A DNA stretch of 64,000 nucleotides from Pseudomonas sp. QS1027 (GCF_002814235.1 NZ_PHSU01000021.1:1-64000), one strand, 5' to 3'. Shown: positions 36,429 through 46,637, counted from the stretch's first letter. Notes: generated from the sequence alone by a model not told the origin. Made by a program: numbers and translations.

Positions 36429-37871
36429 CTACGACCCCGTGCCACCCACGGTGATCGCATCGATTTTCAAGGTTGGCTGACCGACACCCACCGGTACCGA
36501 CTGCCCATCCTTGCCGCACGTGCCCACACCGCTGTCCAGCGCCAGGTCGTTGCCGACCATCGACACCCGACTCATGGCTTCCGGGCCGTTGCCGATCAGG
36601 GTCGCGCCCTTGACCGGGGCGGTGATCTTGCCGTCTTCGATCAGGTAGGCCTCGCTGGTGGAGAACACGAACTTGCCGCTGGTGATATCGACCTGGCCGC
36701 CGCCAAGGTTGGCGCAGTAGATACCGCGTTTCACCGAGGCGATGATTTCCGCCGGATCGCTTTCGCCACCGAGCATGTAGGTGTTGGTCATGCGCGGCAT
36801 CGGCAGATGCGCGTAGGACTCGCGACGACCGTTGCCGGTGCGCGCCACGCCCATCAACCGGGCATTGAGCTTGTCCTGCATATAACCTTTGAGCACGCCA
36901 TTTTCGATCAGCGTGGTGCACTCGGTCGGCGTGCCTTCGTCGTCGACGCTCAGGGAACCGCGACGGCCCGCCAGGGTGCCGTCATCGACGATGGTGCAGA
37001 GTTTCGACGCAACCATCTCGCCCATCCGCCCGCTGTAGGCCGAACTGCCCTTGCGGTTGAAGTCGCCTTCCAGGCCGTGGCCGACCGCTTCGTGCAGCAG
37101 CACCCCGGACCAACCGGAGCCGAGCACCACCGGCAAGGTGCCAGCCGGTGCGGGAATCGCTTCAAGGTTGACCAGCGCCTGGCGCAAGGCCTCGCGGGCA
37201 TAACCCATGGCCCGGTCTTCCGTCAGGAAATAACGGTAGTCGGTACGTCCGCCACCGCCGTGGCCGCCGCGTTCACGCCGGCCGTTCTGCTCGACGATCA
37301 CGCTGACATTGAAGCGCACCAGCGGCCGCACATCCGCCGCCAGGCCGCCGTCGGTGGAGGCGACCAGAATCCGCTCCCAGACCCCGGCCATGCTTACCGA
37401 GACCTGCTGGATCCGCGGATCAAGGGCCCGGGTGGCGACATCGACGCGCTTGAGCAACTCGACCTTCTCGGCACGGCTCATGACGTCCAGCGGGTTGTCC
37501 GGCGCATACAGCTGCGTCACTTCCTGGCTGCTGAACACCTGGACCTTGCCATGCTGCCCGGCCCGGGAAATCGAGCGGGCGGCACGCGCCGCCGAGCCCA
37601 GGGCTTCGAGGGTAATGGCGTTGCTGTAGGCAAAGCCGGTTTTCTCACCGGACTGGGCACGCACGCCGACACCCTGGTCAAGGTTGAAACTGCCTTCCTT
37701 GACGATGCCGTCTTCCAGGGCCCAGGACTCGGAGATCTGCCCCTGGAAATACAGGTCGGCGGCGTCGATGCCCGGCCCGGCCAGGTCGCCCAGTACCGCT
37801 TGCAGGCTTTCGATGGTCACGCCACCCGGCGCCAACAGGTGTTCGCTGACTGAGGACAACAACTCGCTCAT
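36429..37871 (-). CDS. tldD: Metalloprotease TldD
   Basis: Catalytic subunit of the TldD/PmbA protease. 480 aa from the ATG at 37871 (MSELLSSVSEHLLAPGG). Zinc motif HEAVGH at 260-265. Glycine-rich C-terminal core (NLGGGQVDITSGKFVFSTSEAYLIEDGKI), in short GGG-x-VD and SGKF. Downstream of the nitrilase gene by 19 bases, same operon. Confidence 0.96.
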   Translation of the reverse strand: MSELLSSVSEHLLAPGGVTIESLQAVLGDLAGPGIDAADLYFQGQISESWALEDGIVKEGSFNLDQGVGVRAQSGEKTGFAYSNAITLEALGSAARAARSISRAGQHGKVQVFSSQEVTQLYAPDNPLDVMSRAEKVELLKRVDVATRALDPRIQQVSVSMAGVWERILVASTDGGLAADVRPLVRFNVSVIVEQNGRRERGGHGGGGRTDYRYFLTEDRAMGYAREALRQALVNLEAIPAPAGTLPVVLGSGWSGVLLHEAVGHGLEGDFNRKGSSAYSGRMGEMVASKLCTIVDDGTLAGRRGSLSVDDEGTPTECTTLIENGVLKGYMQDKLNARLMGVARTGNGRRESYAHLPMPRMTNTYMLGGESDPAEIIASVKRGIYCANLGGGQVDITSGKFVFSTSEAYLIEDGKITAPVKGATLIGNGPEAMSRVSMVGNDLALDSGVGTCGKDGQSVPVGVGQPTLKIDAITVGGTGS

Positions 37872-37890
37872 AGTTTTGCGCCTTATTTCG

Positions 37891-38736
37891 TCATTCCGAT
37901 GCAGGTCGCTGCGCGCCCTGCGAGAAAAAGCGCCGATGGCTCGCCACCGGCATCCGCGCCCGGATGGACGCCTGTTCATTACTGTCGCGTTCGGCCAGCA
38001 GCACCGCTTCGCCTTGATCCTGTTCGGCGACAATGCGTCCCCATGGGTCGACAATCGCCGCATGCCCGAAGGTTTCCCGCGGCCCCGGATGAACCCCGCC
38101 CTGGGCCGCCGCCAGCAAGTAGCACTGGGTCTCGATGGCCCGGGCGCGAATCAGCACCTCCCAGTGCGCGGCACCGGTCACGGCGGTAAAGGCCGAGGGC
38201 GCGGTGATCAATTCGGCACCGGCCTTGCGCAATTCACTGTAGAGCTCGGGAAAGCGCAGGTCGTAGCACACGCTCAGGCCCAGGCGTCCTACCGGGGTAT
38301 CGGCCACCACCACCCGGCTGCCATAAGCATAGTCATCGGATTCGCGATAACGCCCGCGCGTGTCCGCCACGTCCACATCGAACAAATGCAGCTTGTCGTA
38401 ACGCGCCACCGTCTCGCCCTGCTCATCGATCAACAGCGAGCAGGCATTGGCCTTGGCATGGGGCTGATCAACGGGCGGCAACGGCAAAGTGCCCGCCACT
38501 ATCCATAACTTGAGGTCGCGGGCGGCCTGTTTCAACCAGGGCAGGACAGGTCCTTCGCCCAGGGCCTCGGCGCGGCCGATCTCGGCGACGTCTCGACGGC
38601 CCATGGCGGCGAAGTTTTCCGGCAGCACCGCCAACCGCGCCCCGCCTTCGGCAGCGCGCTCCAGCAAGGCGCGGGCCTGGGCCAGGTTGGCCAGGACATC
38701 GCTCTGGCTGACCATTTGAATGACGGAAAAAGTCAT
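37891..38736 (-). CDS. Carbon-nitrogen hydrolase (nitrilase superfamily)
   Basis: Nit-type amidase of 281 aa from the ATG at 38736. Catalytic triad E40 (LPENFAAM), K115 (RYDKLHLFDV) and C157 (SVCYDLRFPELY). It resembles the Nit1/Nit2-like omega-amidase group, which includes the deaminated-glutathione amidase. This would be a metabolite-repair role (inference from family). Between yhdP and tldD in the same direction. Confidence 0.93.
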   Translation of the reverse strand: MTFSVIQMVSQSDVLANLAQARALLERAAEGGARLAVLPENFAAMGRRDVAEIGRAEALGEGPVLPWLKQAARDLKLWIVAGTLPLPPVDQPHAKANACSLLIDEQGETVARYDKLHLFDVDVADTRGRYRESDDYAYGSRVVVADTPVGRLGLSVCYDLRFPELYSELRKAGAELITAPSAFTAVTGAAHWEVLIRARAIETQCYLLAAAQGGVHPGPRETFGHAAIVDPWGRIVAEQDQGEAVLLAERDSNEQASIRARMPVASHRRFFSQGAQRPASE

Positions 38737-38829
38737 GGCGCACTCCTTCAAAGACTTGGCGCCATGCTACTCCATGCAGCGGTGCGCCCAGTACGAAAAA
38801 TGCCGACGCTACGGGTTCGCGTCGGGGAC

Positions 38830-41800
38830 TTACTTCGACTTGTCAAACGGCTTGTCGAAGGTGATCTTGGGTTCTTTCCAGGGGCCGGTGACGCTGTATT
38901 TGACGCTGGCGAAGCGCGCCACGCGGTCACCGATCAGCTTGTCGATCAGGAACAGCGCACCGCCGATGGCCGGCGCGCCGACCAGCAACGCGGCAATCGG
39001 CAGGTTGTTGGTCACTGGCAAGGTCACCAGCAGCTTGGCATCGACCCGGTCGGCGACCATATCGAGGGTGCCGTTGAGTTCCAGGTTGCTCGAAGGCCCG
39101 GTCAGGGTGATCGGCTTGCGCGTCACATAGACGCCATCGCTGGCCACCAGCAGGCCCTTGACCCGGTCGTAGCTCAGGCCTTTGCCCAGCAGGTCGGAAA
39201 AGTCCAGGCGCAGGCGGCGGCCGATGGAGTTGAAGTTCAACAGGCCGAATACCCGCAGGGCCTGGGCACCACCGTCGGCCTCGACGAACTGGCCCTTGTT
39301 CAGGGTCGCATCGAGACTGCCCGAGAAGCGCTTGGGCCCGACCCAGGCCGGCGACCCAGGCCAGCGGCCATCGACGTCCAGGCTGAAATCCTCACTGGTA
39401 ACGGTCGGCGCATAACTCCAGGCCTTGAGCACGTCCGCCAGGTTCTTGCCTTGCAGGCGCCCGTTGAACCAGCTGCCGCTGGTGCCGGGCACGCCTTCCC
39501 AACCGCCGGAGCCTTGCAGTTGCAAGCCCTTGAGGCCGAGATTGAGGTCATTGAGCTTGATGCCCTTGGGGGTCGGACGCGCCTTGAGCGACCAGGCACC
39601 CACCAGATCGTTGCCCTGGAACAGTTGCTCGATGCTCACGTCCACGGCGGGGATCTGCCGGGGATCGACCGAGGCCAGCGGGTCCGGGGCATTTTCATCG
39701 GCAACCACGCTCGGGTCCGGTGCCGGCAAACGCACATAGGCCAACCTGACGCCAATCGGTACACCCTTGGCATCCGGCAAGGTCACGCTGCCCTTGGCCT
39801 GCTGGCTGTCGATCTGCAAGCCCCAGGCATTGGCGCTGCGGGCCATCAGCAAACTCACCTGGTCGAACTGGCTACCGAAAGCACTGAGCTTGCCGACCTT
39901 GAAATCCGCGCTGCTGAGCAATTGCTTGGCGCTGCCGCCCGGGTCCTGGCCGGCATAACGGTCGGCGACCGCTTTCCACGGTTCCAGGTCCAGCTCCGAC
40001 AACACCCCACGGATCCGCAGGCCCTGGGTCGTCGGCAGTTGCGCGTCGCCTTCGCCGAGGAACAGTTCACCACGGCCATCGCCGAACTTGCCGCTCGGTG
40101 CGGCAAAGGTGAAGTTGGCCAGGGTGCCGTAATCGAACCAGTAACGCCGCTCGGCGCCCTGCAGGGTCATGCGGAACACGCTGTCGCGGCCCAGGCTGGC
40201 GGGCATGCCGAACGGCGCCGGCAAGTCGACGGCAACACCCTTGAGGTTGGAGTTGATCATCAACTGGCTGTCGGGACCGTCCAGGGTCAGTTGCAACTGG
40301 TAAGGCAGGTCGCCAGAAACCGGCACCGGTTGGCTGACATTCAGCCAATCGGTGAGTTTCTTGATCGCCACCTGCCCCTTGGCTACCACCCGGGTATTGA
40401 GACTGCCCGGTTTGCCGTCGGCGAAAATCTGCGCGGTGATGGGCCGCTCGAATGCCTGGGCACTGATGTTATCGGCGCTCAGGCCCTTGGCGCTGTCGAA
40501 GCGGAAGTCACCCTTGAGCTGGCTCAGTTCCAGGACCGGATCCGGTAGTTTGAGCGTGGCCTTGTCGGTCTTGAAGTCCACCAGGATCTTCGGTTCGTCG
40601 GCCTTGACCAGCGGCACATCCAGGCTCACCTTGCCCGACAGGTCACCCGTGGCCTGCCAGCCGGCAAAGGTCGCGCCAGTGCCGATCGGGGCTTCCTGGA
40701 GAATCTTCAGGCCATCGCCCAGGCCGCCGGCAAAGTTGCCGTCGAGGAACATATGGCTGTGTTGGCCGCTGGGCACATGGGGAATATTGACCATGATGTC
40801 GCTGACCTGGGTGTTGAGCAACTGGCCTTCGCTGGCCTTGATCCGCACCCCGCTGTCCTCGATAAACACATCGCCCTTGACCTTGCTGACATGGGGCCAG
40901 CCCGGCTGGAACGCCAGCTCGGCATCATGGACCTTGAAGAACAGGCTGATATTGCGTGCCGCGGCAGAGGCGCCGTGGTTCAGCGAACCCTGGTACTGGA
41001 AGAAGCCCTGGTCCACCGCGCCATGCAGGATCGAGTTGCGCAGCCATTCGTCCAGCGCCGGGCTCAACACCGCCGGCAGGTACTTGGACGTGAAGCGGCC
41101 CTCGCCATCCACCAGGCCGACCCGCAGGTCCATGTAGTCTTCGGTGCCCTGGGCGAAGTGCAGGCGAATCAGGAAGTCGGCGGCGATCTTGCCCTCTTCC
41201 CCGAGCACCTTGATGTAGGGCGCGATCAGGGTGAAACCGTCCTGGTCCAGGCGCCAGGTCAGGCGGGCATTGGCTTGCAGGTACTGCCAGGGGTTGTTGA
41301 AGATCGGGTACAGGTGCAGGGAGAAATCCTTGCTGTCCATGCGCAGTTCGCCCTGGCCGAGGTCGCCGCTGATGCTGCCGCTGACGTTACGCGCCGCCGG
41401 GGCGTCGTGGTAGGCGTCGAAGCCGACCCGTTCCAGGTTCGCCGCAAAACTCAGCTTTTGATCGCCGGTTTCCTGGGGCCGGTAATCCAGCAGCACATTG
41501 CGCAGGGTGCCGATGACCTTCAGGTGATCGATGGCCGTGGCCAGGCCGTCAGGCAAGGGCGCCAGGGCATTGAGCAAGGGGGTGATCGGCGTCAGGTCGA
41601 GGCGGTCGGCCTGCAGGTGCCAGCGCTCCGACTCCTTGTCGGTGGCCGCGAACTGCTGCAATTGCAGATGGCTTTCCCAGCGCGTCTTGCCCAGGTTCAT
41701 GGCCAGGGAGTTGAGCTGCACGTCAAACCCCTGCCCGGTGTGCTGGACATAGGCGTTGAGGGCCAGGTTGTCGATGCTGACCGCCTTGCGCTGGGCATAG

Positions 41801-42645
41801 GCACCCTGGAATTGCGGCGCATTGAGGCGGACCACGGCGCTCTGCACCGTGCCATTGCCCCAGTTCAACCAGAACTCGCCACCGGCCTTGAGCTCGGTGA
41901 TTTTCATCTGCCCGGTCAGCCGCGCCGGCAGCCAGCGTGCCCAGTCGCTTTGCGGCAGGCTCAGGTAGGCTTGCGCCGTGCCGTTGCGCCAGTCGCTGGC
42001 ACGCAGGCGGGTTTTCAGGTTCAGGGCCAGGGGCTGGCCATCGGGCAGATTCAGGCGCAGGTCGAGGCGCTGGCGGGAAAGACCGCTTTCCAGGTTGAGA
42101 CCGACGTAAGTCAGGGTCAGCGGCGACTCACCGAACGGCTGCAAGGTCACCTGGCTGTCGAGCACCGACAGCTGCTTGACCATCTGCAAGCGCGTCAGCA
42201 GTTGCGCGGGGTCGAGCGGCTGGTCGTCCTGGACCGGCAAACCCTGGAGGGCCCAGTGGCCGTCCTGGTCTTCTTTCAGGCTCAGTTGCAGGCCGCCCAG
42301 CTCAAGATGGGCAATCCGGACTTCACGGGCCCGCAGGCTGGCCCAGAGATCGGGCACCACCTGGACCTTGTCCAGCAACAGCGCCGAAGCGCCCTCGCCG
42401 ACTTTCACATCGTGGGCCAGCAGCACCGGGGCCAGGCCGTGCCAGCGCCCTTCCAGGCTGCCGATGGACAACGGCAGCCCCACGGCGGCCTGGGCCTTGC
42501 TTTCGATCTCGGCGCGATACTCGGCCACCAGCGGCACCAGTTGCCGGCCCAGGCTGGCATACAGCGCCACCAGCACCAGCAACAACGCACAGAGGCCCAT
42601 GCTCCAACGGGTCAAGCCGGCAACAAAGCGTGTCAGACGCTCCAT
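38830..42645 (-). CDS. yhdP: YhdP-family AsmA-like envelope protein
   Basis: 1271 aa, TIGR02099/DUF3971 type. N-terminal membrane helix (~15-35) and a very long periplasmic beta-rich body ending in an AsmA-like C-terminus. In E. coli YhdP, with TamB and YdbH, carries phospholipid from inner to outer membrane. That complements the Mla system elsewhere in this window, which works on outer-membrane asymmetry. 75 bases after rng. Confidence 0.93.
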   Translation of the reverse strand: MERLTRFVAGLTRWSMGLCALLLVLVALYASLGRQLVPLVAEYRAEIESKAQAAVGLPLSIGSLEGRWHGLAPVLLAHDVKVGEGASALLLDKVQVVPDLWASLRAREVRIAHLELGGLQLSLKEDQDGHWALQGLPVQDDQPLDPAQLLTRLQMVKQLSVLDSQVTLQPFGESPLTLTYVGLNLESGLSRQRLDLRLNLPDGQPLALNLKTRLRASDWRNGTAQAYLSLPQSDWARWLPARLTGQMKITELKAGGEFWLNWGNGTVQSAVVRLNAPQFQGAYAQRKAVSIDNLALNAYVQHTGQGFDVQLNSLAMNLGKTRWESHLQLQQFAATDKESERWHLQADRLDLTPITPLLNALAPLPDGLATAIDHLKVIGTLRNVLLDYRPQETGDQKLSFAANLERVGFDAYHDAPAARNVSGSISGDLGQGELRMDSKDFSLHLYPIFNNPWQYLQANARLTWRLDQDGFTLIAPYIKVLGEEGKIAADFLIRLHFAQGTEDYMDLRVGLVDGEGRFTSKYLPAVLSPALDEWLRNSILHGAVDQGFFQYQGSLNHGASAAARNISLFFKVHDAELAFQPGWPHVSKVKGDVFIEDSGVRIKASEGQLLNTQVSDIMVNIPHVPSGQHSHMFLDGNFAGGLGDGLKILQEAPIGTGATFAGWQATGDLSGKVSLDVPLVKADEPKILVDFKTDKATLKLPDPVLELSQLKGDFRFDSAKGLSADNISAQAFERPITAQIFADGKPGSLNTRVVAKGQVAIKKLTDWLNVSQPVPVSGDLPYQLQLTLDGPDSQLMINSNLKGVAVDLPAPFGMPASLGRDSVFRMTLQGAERRYWFDYGTLANFTFAAPSGKFGDGRGELFLGEGDAQLPTTQGLRIRGVLSELDLEPWKAVADRYAGQDPGGSAKQLLSSADFKVGKLSAFGSQFDQVSLLMARSANAWGLQIDSQQAKGSVTLPDAKGVPIGVRLAYVRLPAPDPSVVADENAPDPLASVDPRQIPAVDVSIEQLFQGNDLVGAWSLKARPTPKGIKLNDLNLGLKGLQLQGSGGWEGVPGTSGSWFNGRLQGKNLADVLKAWSYAPTVTSEDFSLDVDGRWPGSPAWVGPKRFSGSLDATLNKGQFVEADGGAQALRVFGLLNFNSIGRRLRLDFSDLLGKGLSYDRVKGLLVASDGVYVTRKPITLTGPSSNLELNGTLDMVADRVDAKLLVTLPVTNNLPIAALLVGAPAIGGALFLIDKLIGDRVARFASVKYSVTGPWKEPKITFDKPFDKSK

Positions 42646-42720
42646 GTCAGTGCCCCCTCAGGCAAGGTTCAATGAACAGGTCGACGCTGGACCGGGCTTG
42701 CAGGTTCTCAGTACAGGAAA

Positions 42721-44178
42721 TCAGAGCAGCACCACGTCATATTGTTCCTGGGAATACATGGTCTCGACCTGGAAACGAATGGTGCGGCCGATAAAGCCTT
42801 CCAGCTCGGCGACATTGCCGGACTCCTCGTCCAGCAGGCGATCGACCACCTTCTGGTTGGCCAACACTCTATAACCTTCAGCCTGATAGGCGCGGGCTTC
42901 ACGCAAGATTTCACGGAAAATCTCGTAGCAAACCGTTTCCGGGGTCTTCAACTTGCCGCGCCCCTGGCAACTGCTGCACGGCTCGCAGAGCACCTGTTCG
43001 AGGCTTTCGCGGGTGCGCTTGCGGGTCATCTGCACCAGGCCCAGTTCGGTGATGCCGATGATGTTGGTCTTGGCGTGATCGCGCTCCAGTTGTTTTTCCA
43101 GGGTCCGCAGGACCTGGCGCTGGTGCTCCTCGTCTTCCATGTCGATGAAGTCGATGATGATGATCCCGCCGAGGTTGCGCAGGCGCAGTTGCCGGGCAAT
43201 CGCGGTGGCCGCTTCGAGGTTGGTCTTGAAGATGGTTTCTTCGAGGTTGCGATGGCCGACGAAGGCACCGGTGTTGACGTCGATGGTGCTCATGGCTTCG
43301 GCCGGGTCGACCACCAGGTAGCCACCGGACTTGAGCGGCACCTTGCGCTCCAGGGCCTTCTGGATCTCGTCCTCGACGCCGTACAGGTCGAAGATCGGCC
43401 GTTCGCCGGGGTAGTGCTCCAGGCGGTCGGCGATTTCCGGCATCAGTTCGGCGACGAACTGCGTGGTCTTCTGGAAGGTTTCCCGCGAGTCGATGCGAAT
43501 TTTCTCGATCTTCGGGCTGACCAGATCGCGCAGGGTGCGCAAGGCCAGGCCGAGGTCTTCGTAGATCACACTGGGGGCGCCGATGGTCTTGATCTGCGCG
43601 CCGATCTGGTCCCAGAGGCGCCGCAGGTAGCGGATGTCCATCATGATCTCATCGGCCCCGGCACCCTCCGCCGCCGTGCGCAGGATGAAGCCGCCGGCTT
43701 CGGTGATGCCTTCGCGGGCCACGCAATCGCTGACCACCTGCTTGAGGCGCTCGCGCTCGCCTTCGTCCTCGATCTTCAGGGAAATGCCGACGTGCGCCGT
43801 ACGTGGCATGTACACCAGGTAGCGCGAGGGGATCGACAACTGCGTGGTCAGGCGCGCGCCCTTGGTACCGATGGGGTCCTTGGTGACTTGCACCACCAGG
43901 CTCTGCCCTTCGTGCACCAGGGCGCTGATGCTCTCCACCGCCGGCCCTTCGCGCATGGAGATTTCCGAGGCGTGGATAAACGCCGCGCGGTCCAGGCCGA
44001 TATCGACGAAGGCCGCCTGCATGCCCGGCAACACCCGCACCACCTTGCCCTTGTAGATATTGCCGACGATCCCGCGTTTCTGCGTACGCTCGACATGAAC
44101 CTCTTGCAACACGCCGTTCTCTACCACCGCCACGCGCGATTCCATCGGCGTGATGTTGATCAGGATCTCTTCACTCAT
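42721..44178 (-). CDS. rng: Ribonuclease G
   Basis: Endoribonuclease of the RNase E/G family, matures the 16S rRNA 5' end. 485 aa from the ATG at 44178 (MSEEILINITPMESRVAVV). S1 domain at ~38-125, DNase-I-like core with IDFIDMEDEEHQ, and the zinc-link CEPCSSCQGRG. No long C-terminal scaffold, so RNase G not E. Downstream of maf. Confidence 0.97.
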   Translation of the reverse strand: MSEEILINITPMESRVAVVENGVLQEVHVERTQKRGIVGNIYKGKVVRVLPGMQAAFVDIGLDRAAFIHASEISMREGPAVESISALVHEGQSLVVQVTKDPIGTKGARLTTQLSIPSRYLVYMPRTAHVGISLKIEDEGERERLKQVVSDCVAREGITEAGGFILRTAAEGAGADEIMMDIRYLRRLWDQIGAQIKTIGAPSVIYEDLGLALRTLRDLVSPKIEKIRIDSRETFQKTTQFVAELMPEIADRLEHYPGERPIFDLYGVEDEIQKALERKVPLKSGGYLVVDPAEAMSTIDVNTGAFVGHRNLEETIFKTNLEAATAIARQLRLRNLGGIIIIDFIDMEDEEHQRQVLRTLEKQLERDHAKTNIIGITELGLVQMTRKRTRESLEQVLCEPCSSCQGRGKLKTPETVCYEIFREILREARAYQAEGYRVLANQKVVDRLLDEESGNVAELEGFIGRTIRFQVETMYSQEQYDVVLL

Positions 44179-44237
44179 GGCTGGGTCTCGTTCAGGCGTA
44201 TTCACAATAAAGTTGCCGTATCGCGGGCGTGCGGCAA

Positions 44238-44843
44238 TCAGCGCACGACAAGGTTTTGCCAACAGGGTATGCCGAAATGGCCAAGCAGTTCTGCGGTTTC
44301 GCACACGGGCAGGCCGACAACGGCAGAGTAACTGCCATTCAAGCCCACAACGAAAACCGCCGCCAGGCCTTGAATAGCATAGGCGCCCGCCTTGTCCCGG
44401 GGCTCGCCGCTGGACCAGTAGAGATGAGCTTCTTCTGAGTGTATTGCACGAAATTTCACGAGGCTGCGTACCACCCGGGACTCGCAACGCTCACCGTCGA
44501 GCACCGCAATGGCGGTCAGCACTTCGTGCTCGCGATCGGACAGGGCCAGCAACATGGCCAGTGCATCGGCTTCATCCAGCGGCTTGCCGAGAATCCGACC
44601 GTCCAGCACCACCGCGGTGTCGGCCCCCAGCACACAGGTCCCGGCCGCCGCCTGACTGGCACCCAGCCGTGCACGACCGGCCGCGGCCTTGCCCCGCGCC
44701 AGGCGCTCGACGTAGGCCGTCGGGCTTTCATCAGGCAGTGGGGTTTCGTCGATCTCGGCACTGATGACGCTGAACGGCACGCCGATCTGTGTCAGCAGTT
44801 CACGCCGACGCGGCGAGCCGGAAGCCAGGTAGAGCGAGGTCAT
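44238..44843 (-). CDS. maf: Maf-family nucleotide pyrophosphatase
   Basis: 201 aa. Maf motif LASGSPRRRELL (6-17) and TCVLGADTAVVLDGRILGKP with the catalytic Asp. Family members hydrolyse dTTP/UTP or modified pyrimidine nucleotides; this one sits next to mreD/rng, the position of YhdE in E. coli (dTTPase/UTPase). Confidence 0.94.
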   Translation of the reverse strand: MTSLYLASGSPRRRELLTQIGVPFSVISAEIDETPLPDESPTAYVERLARGKAAAGRARLGASQAAAGTCVLGADTAVVLDGRILGKPLDEADALAMLLALSDREHEVLTAIAVLDGERCESRVVRSLVKFRAIHSEEAHLYWSSGEPRDKAGAYAIQGLAAVFVVGLNGSYSAVVGLPVCETAELLGHFGIPCWQNLVVR

Positions 44844-44900
44844 CGAGACATCTCCGTGTCGGGGCTCTGTAGGGGAGCCATGTCAGCAGAATCAGCAGCT

Positions 44901-44919
44901 CGCCCGCCAATGGCGGGCG
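44901..44919 (-). terminator. GC hairpin after mreD
   Basis: CGCCCGCC-AAT-GGCGGGCG, an 8-bp perfect stem nine bases past the mreD stop. No U-run follows. Possible weak terminator or stabiliser before maf. Confidence 0.45.
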
Positions 44920-44927
44920 AAATCCCG

Positions 44928-45416
44928 TCAGTTGATTTTGTAGCGGCGGCGCAGGCCACGCAGGCCGAAGCTGACCCAGGGCCAGAGCAAGGCGCTGACC
45001 AGGGCCGGCAGCACCAGCGCCAGGGTCGGTTGACGGTTGCCGGTCAAGGCGCTGAGCCAGAGTTGCACCAACTGCGCCAGGCCGAAGATCACCAGGATCA
45101 CCAGACTCTGTTGCCACATCGGGAACATCCGCAGGCGTTGTTGCAGCGACAGCACGAGGAAGGTGATGAGGGTCAGGATCAATGCGTTCTGCCCCAGCAG
45201 GGTGCCATAGAGCACGTCTTCGGCCAGGCCCAGCAGGAACGCGGTCACCATGCCGATCTTGTGCGGCAGGTACAACGCCCAGAACGCCAGCAACAGTGCC
45301 AGCCACAGCGGGCGCAGGATCTCCATGAACTGTGGCAGCGGCGAAACGCTGAGCAGCAGGCCGATGGCGAAGGTCAGCCAGACGATCCAGCCATTGCGGG
45401 AAAAGGTACCAGCCAT
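44928..45416 (-). CDS. mreD: Rod shape-determining protein MreD
   Basis: Inner-membrane component of the elongasome. 162 aa with about five membrane helices (LLLSVSPLPQFMEILRPLWLALLLAFW...). Shares one base with the mreC stop. Confidence 0.95.
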   Translation of the reverse strand: MAGTFSRNGWIVWLTFAIGLLLSVSPLPQFMEILRPLWLALLLAFWALYLPHKIGMVTAFLLGLAEDVLYGTLLGQNALILTLITFLVLSLQQRLRMFPMWQQSLVILVIFGLAQLVQLWLSALTGNRQPTLALVLPALVSALLWPWVSFGLRGLRRRYKIN

Positions 45417-46495
45417 TATTCCTCCGTCCGGGGGGTTGCCCGTGTCGCCGCCGGCGGTTTGCTGGCGGGGGGTTTGGCAGCGGCGGGTTTGACGGCATGG
45501 GCCGCCGGCCTGGCCGGGGTTGCCGGGGCAGCGGCAGGCGCGGCGGGGGCGCCAGGCTTGGCCGGTGCGGTCGCGGGCTTGGGCACGGTGGCCGGCACTG
45601 CCGGCGCTCCGTCACCGCCCTGGCGATCCGCTTCCTGGGCCTGCGCCGCTTCGTTGGCACGCTCTTCCGGCGTACGGCCGTCGCTGAAGACCAGCAACAG
45701 GTAGCGGCTGCGGTTCAACGCGGCGGTCGGCACGGCGCGGACAATGGCGAAAGGCTGGCCGGAATCGTGAATCACTTCCTTGACCGTCGCTACCGGGTAA
45801 CCCGCCGGGAAGCGCTGGCCCAGGCCGGAGCTGACCAGCAGGTCGCCTTCCTTGATGTCGGCCGTGTCGGCGACATGGCGCAGTTCCAGGCGCTCGGGGT
45901 TGCCGGTACCGCTGGCAATCGCCCGCAGGCCGTTGCGGTTGACCTGCACCGGAATGCTGTGGGTGGTGTCGGTGAGCAGCAGCACGCGCGAGGTGTAGGG
46001 CATCAACTCGACCACCTGGCCCATCAGGCCACGGGCATCGAGCACCGGTTGGCCGAGGACCACGCCATCACGTTCACCCTTGTTGATGATGATGCGATGG
46101 GTGAAGGGGTTCGGGTCCATGCCGATCAACTCGGCCACTTCGACCTTCTCGTTGACCAGCGCCGAGGAGTTGAGCAACTCGCGCAGGCGTACGTTCTGCT
46201 CGGTCAAGGCCGCGAGTTTTTGCAGGCGCCCTTGCAACAGCAGGTTTTCGGTCTGGAGTTTTTCGTTTTCGGCGACCAACTCGGTACGACTGCCGAACTG
46301 ACTGGCCACGCCTTGCCACAAGCGTTGCGGCAGGTCGGTGATCCAGTACGACTGCATCAGCACCAGCGACATCTGGCTACGCACCGGCTTGAGCAGCGTG
46401 AAACGGGCATCGACCACCATCAGCGCGACCGATAGCACGACCAGCACCAACAAGCGCACGCCCAATGAGGGGCCTTTGGCAAAGAGCGGTTTAAT
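45416..46495 (-). CDS. mreC: Rod shape-determining protein MreC
   Basis: Bitopic inner-membrane scaffold of the elongasome that activates PBP2. Membrane helix near the N-terminus, then coiled coil (ENEKLQTENLLLQGRLQKLAALTEQ, residues ~75-100), beta-barrel core, and a Pro/Ala-rich tail from ~280. Start: no ATG or GTG fits. An ATT at 46495 sits six bases after a perfect GGGAGGAG and would give IKPLFAKGPSLGVRLL; a TTG at 46465 is the conventional alternative with a weaker AAAGG. I chose ATT; 359 aa from there. Confidence 0.9.
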   Translation of the reverse strand: MKPLFAKGPSLGVRLLVLVVLSVALMVVDARFTLLKPVRSQMSLVLMQSYWITDLPQRLWQGVASQFGSRTELVAENEKLQTENLLLQGRLQKLAALTEQNVRLRELLNSSALVNEKVEVAELIGMDPNPFTHRIIINKGERDGVVLGQPVLDARGLMGQVVELMPYTSRVLLLTDTTHSIPVQVNRNGLRAIASGTGNPERLELRHVADTADIKEGDLLVSSGLGQRFPAGYPVATVKEVIHDSGQPFAIVRAVPTAALNRSRYLLLVFSDGRTPEERANEAAQAQEADRQGGDGAPAVPATVPKPATAPAKPGAPAAPAAAPATPARPAAHAVKPAAAKPPASKPPAATRATPRTEE

Positions 46496-46579
46496 GAGCC
46501 GCTCCTCCCAGGCAATGAGTCATTTTATTCATACGGCATCACACCGGCCTGGATGCAGATTGACAGAAGATAAACGCAA

Positions 46580-46605
46580 CAGGCAGCACTGCAAAGTGCT
46601 GCCTG
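46580..46605 (-). terminator. Hairpin between mreB and mreC
   Basis: CAGGCAGCACT (46580-46590) pairs perfectly with AGTGCTGCCTG (46595-46605) over GCAA. It begins 32 bases after the mreB stop. A short mixed U-rich tail follows. It probably lowers mreCD expression relative to mreB. Confidence 0.6.
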
Positions 46606-46637
46606 CGAGCGGAACAGCATAGAGCTTCTCAGCGAAC

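Noticed and set aside
38716..42675. Very long open frames opposite yhdP, and similar ones opposite pta, cysNC and gatB
   Set aside because: They mirror strong genes on the other strand, have no RBS or family pattern, and arise from GC-rich third positions.
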